From Epiperipatus broadwayi (taxonomy: Eukaryota; Onychophora; Udeonychophora; Euonychophora; Peripatidae), in assembly GCA_028023455.1 (NCBI GenBank), contig JAQFVV010006714.1, positions 124,001 through 188,000 of the forward strand: a DNA stretch of 64,000 nucleotides, given 5' to 3'. A program made the position numbers and the translations under genes. Below the pieces are notes generated by a model, which was not told the origin of the DNA, ran no database searches, and saw nothing but the letters and a program-made list of their open reading frames with translations. This document shows positions 61,786-64,000 of this stretch, in pieces. How positions within the stretch are numbered: the first letter of the stretch is position 1; every line of letters begins with the position of its first letter.

Positions 61786-62400
61786 GTGTACAGAATGCAC
61801 TTAATGTTTGATGCAACATATAGAAACATTGATTTTGTAATTAATAATAAAAAACATAAGCTCTATCAGCTAATGGTGGAGGAAAAATCTTCCCCAAATT
61901 TCTGCTTAGAAAGTTATTTGCTTAAGAATGTAAGTCAACTTAAATATCTTGGTAGCTGTTTAAACAGAAAGGGGACTTGAATGGTGAGATACAACACAGA
62001 CTTCGTTGTTCTGCTGCTTCTTTCAATAAATTAGAAGATGTTGTTTCATCACAGAGAAATAACTATTGAAACTAAAATAGCTGTACATCGGACTGTTATT
62101 TGACTTAATTCATTGTATAAAAATGAGATTTGGATACTGATATTCTGTAAAATTTTAAAAATACGATATGGTGAGGTCATATGATTTATCAATATATTCT
62201 TCACTCTAATGAATATGGTTCTACAGAGTTCACTAATGTAGAATTTCATCATCGTTACACTGGAATTGTGAAATTATTAAATAATGTAACATTTCCTAAA
62301 AGAGCTTTTCATGGTGAACTTGAGCAAGATTTTAATAAACAGACCCATTAATCTTATAAACATAAAAATTCTCATAAAGATATTCTAAAAAAGTGCACTG
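61786..62400 (+). pseudogene. Decayed LINE reverse transcriptase C-terminal fragment
   Basis: Broken pieces are recognisable in order. VSQLKYLGSCLN (near 61940) is the conserved segment after the RT palm. A frame-shifted stretch resembling EIQHRLRCSAASFNKL follows at 61985-62035. Then comes FPKRAFHGELEQDFN (near 62295-62340) and LKKC (near 62390), the order seen at the C-terminus of many invertebrate LINE polymerases. Several stops are present. The clade is not certain; it is not the same family as the RTE at 1105. Confidence 0.65.
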
Positions 62401-62511
62401 TTTATTATTTTGGATCAAATATCTTTTTCAGATGTCTTTATTCATATGTTTTAAATATTTATGGTGAAATATAAGTATTTTAAATATTTTCATAAAGTAA
62501 ATAAAGCTTTA

Positions 62512-62702
62512 TATCATTAGCATCAACCATTATCAGTCCACTGCAGAATGAACATCTCTCCAAGTTCAATCCATCTTTTCCAATCTCTAGCCTGTCTTCA
62601 CACATCACTCCTGTACATGCTCTTATTTCATCACATCACTCCTGTACATGCTCTTATTTCATCCATACATCTCACATATAGTCTCTTTCTGGGTCTAAAA
62701 GT
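62512..62702 (-). pseudogene. 3' end of an RTE LINE
   Basis: On the minus strand, KRLYVRCMDEIRACTGVM followed by WKRWIELGEMFILQWTDNG matches the C-terminus of the RTE relic at 2460-2580 almost word for word. It ends in a short gttgatgctaatgat tail. A perfect 31-bp tandem duplication (62601-62631 and 62632-62662) breaks the frame. Confidence 0.85.
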
Positions 62703-63733
62703 TTGGAATCAGAGAAAAGCATAAGCATGATGGTGGGGGAAGAAACTCTCTTTAGAAGACAGCTACTTCATGGAGGAGAATTATTTATTGAAACCGATTT
62801 TAGTGTAAAGAGAAAGTGCATTGACTATTCTGAAGATACAGAGCTTTATCCATTAGAAACCCCATTTGTATATTCCTTAATACCTAGTTGCATTAGAGAA
62901 GATGATAGAACATTTGATGAACAAAGTTAAGAACCAGTTGCCAGAATTGAAGATGGCCATCATCCTGATAGGGAATTTGATGGATTTTTGAGCTGTACTT
63001 CTACAACATCTGCTGCAAGCACATTAAATCAAGCTCAAAAGTTAAAGCCATTGATTATGACCATGCACAACATGCTCCTTCATATACTGAACTAGAAATA
63101 TCAGTAACAGGAGTAGTAGAATCTTCAGCTGAGAATATAAGAATATCAATAGCAGAACTCACAAAACCTACAAATGCAAATAAAGAAAAATTAAAGAATA
63201 AGATAGGAGAATTAATGAAGTTTTCAAACAAAAATGAAGGAAGTTTAGAGAAGAAAATAGAAGGACTAATAGGATATTGAAATGAGAATATAATAAAGTC
63301 AGTTGATAGGTTTGAGATGAAGTTTTATGAAAATTTTCAAAAGGAACTTGAAGATTTAGAATTCACTCATATAAATAAAGAAGAGGTTAGTGGTCAAGAG
63401 GAAGTAAATGGAGATCCTTATTTATTAAGTTGAATACTAAGAAAAACTGTACTAAAGAATAAGTTATAGAATGAAATGACTATAGAAACAAAACAAAAGA
63501 AGCATCAATCAGAACTTGCAGCACAATTAACAGAAGTTAGCAACCATGTACATTTAAGAAATATGACCCATCTAGAAAGCTCAAGAGATCTCTTCTTCTC
63601 TCTCCACAAGATGAAAAAAATGAGAAAGATAAAGAGAAAGGAGATGAACCAGAATATGAGAAGAAGAAGAAGAACCAGAATATGCAGAGCAAAAATCAGT
63701 ATAAATAGTTCTTTCCTCTCTATGATGACCTAG
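62703..63733 (+). pseudogene. Decayed reading frame of unknown identity, charged C-terminus
   Basis: A coding-like stretch of about 1 kb can be followed with only a few breaks: a first frame (62703-62930), a stop at 62928, a frame change near 63040, stops near 63278 and 63432, then a further frame to 63733. The first part has mixed composition with Cys and aromatic residues. The middle is rich in Lys and Glu and probably coiled (IGELMKFSNKNEGSLEKKIE, then NENIIKSVDRFEMKF). The end is very basic (MRRRRRTR). I do not recognise the family. It could be a gag-like or ORF1-like protein of a mobile element, or a worn host gene. It directly adjoins the RTE fragment but reads on the opposite strand. 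Confidence 0.45.
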
Positions 63734-64000
63734 TTATTTTAAGAAAAAAATGTAGAGAACCTTTCATTCTGGAAGGTATAAAGAGAACCTATAAGTCCAG
63801 ATGTCTCAAAGCATACCACATGTATCTGCTGACCTAAGAATAATATAAAGAAATCTTGAATTTTTTTTTGCTTTCAGGTTAATTGAATCAACCTAGTTTA
63901 GAATTATATTTGATACTATGTTTATTTAATCATTAACTAAAATGTATATATATACTTACTTTATTTCACTTCAATAATCATCGACCACCTGGATACATTA
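63734..64000. other. A+T-rich end of window
   Basis: Nothing recognised; the sequence is cut at 64000. Confidence 0.45.

Overview
The window looks like non-coding, repeat-filled DNA from an invertebrate animal nuclear genome. It is strongly A+T-rich by eye, has no operon-like packing, and contains a 29-base N gap (18346-18374). It holds long microsatellites and the remains of several metazoan transposon types: an RTE LINE, L1/Tx1-like LINEs, a ZMYM1-type hAT transposon, a Ty3/gypsy element, tRNA-derived SINEs, MITEs and fold-back elements. I cannot name the species. I found no convincing host protein-coding exon, tRNA gene, rRNA gene or bacterial-type feature. Nearly all readable coding sequence comes from mobile elements, and all of it is broken.

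Layout. 1-10 kb: a decayed RTE LINE (1105-2605), a fold-back element (3442-4131), three copies of a very short tRNA-like SINE and a hAT-type MITE (8022-8555). 10-14 kb: a nearly full-length decayed hAT transposase (10890-12775), with a second hAT-type palindromic MITE (12983-13640) nested between the gene and the host element's right terminus (13713). 14-19 kb: more SINEs, an inverted-repeat element with internal tandem repeats (15724-16146), and a MITE split by a 5'-truncated LINE with a 13-bp target duplication (16776-18908). 19-24 kb: A+T-rich sequence ending in a compound ATT/AGT microsatellite. 24-31 kb: a 1.67-kb DNA transposon with 42-bp terminal inverted repeats, two minus-strand LINE copies (one carrying an unidentified 536-bp insertion), and a four-copy inverted array. 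31-35 kb: a decayed minus-strand Ty3/gypsy element with LTR-like repeats at both ends. 38-43 kb: a 43-bp tandem array, a minus-strand retroposed element with a 16-bp target duplication, and a 368-bp hAT MITE. 46-57 kb: a tRNA-like SINE with 13-bp target duplications and a diverged ~2.3-kb segmental duplication whose second copy is followed by an LTR-like insertion. 57-64 kb: A+T-rich sequence, a second ATT/AGT microsatellite, SINE and LINE remnants, and a decayed, unrecognised charged reading frame at the right end.

The elements do not form a pathway. What the window does record is a nesting order: MITE within hAT, LINE within MITE, unknown element within LINE, and LTR-like element within a segmental duplication. 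Two stretches matching Illumina adapter sequence (10053-10071 and 20923-20938) suggest the assembly carries artefacts there. I found no new defence, regulatory or metabolic system. The best candidates for undescribed biology are the short extended-stem SINE family, the tail-less 536-bp insertion, and the right-end reading-frame relic.
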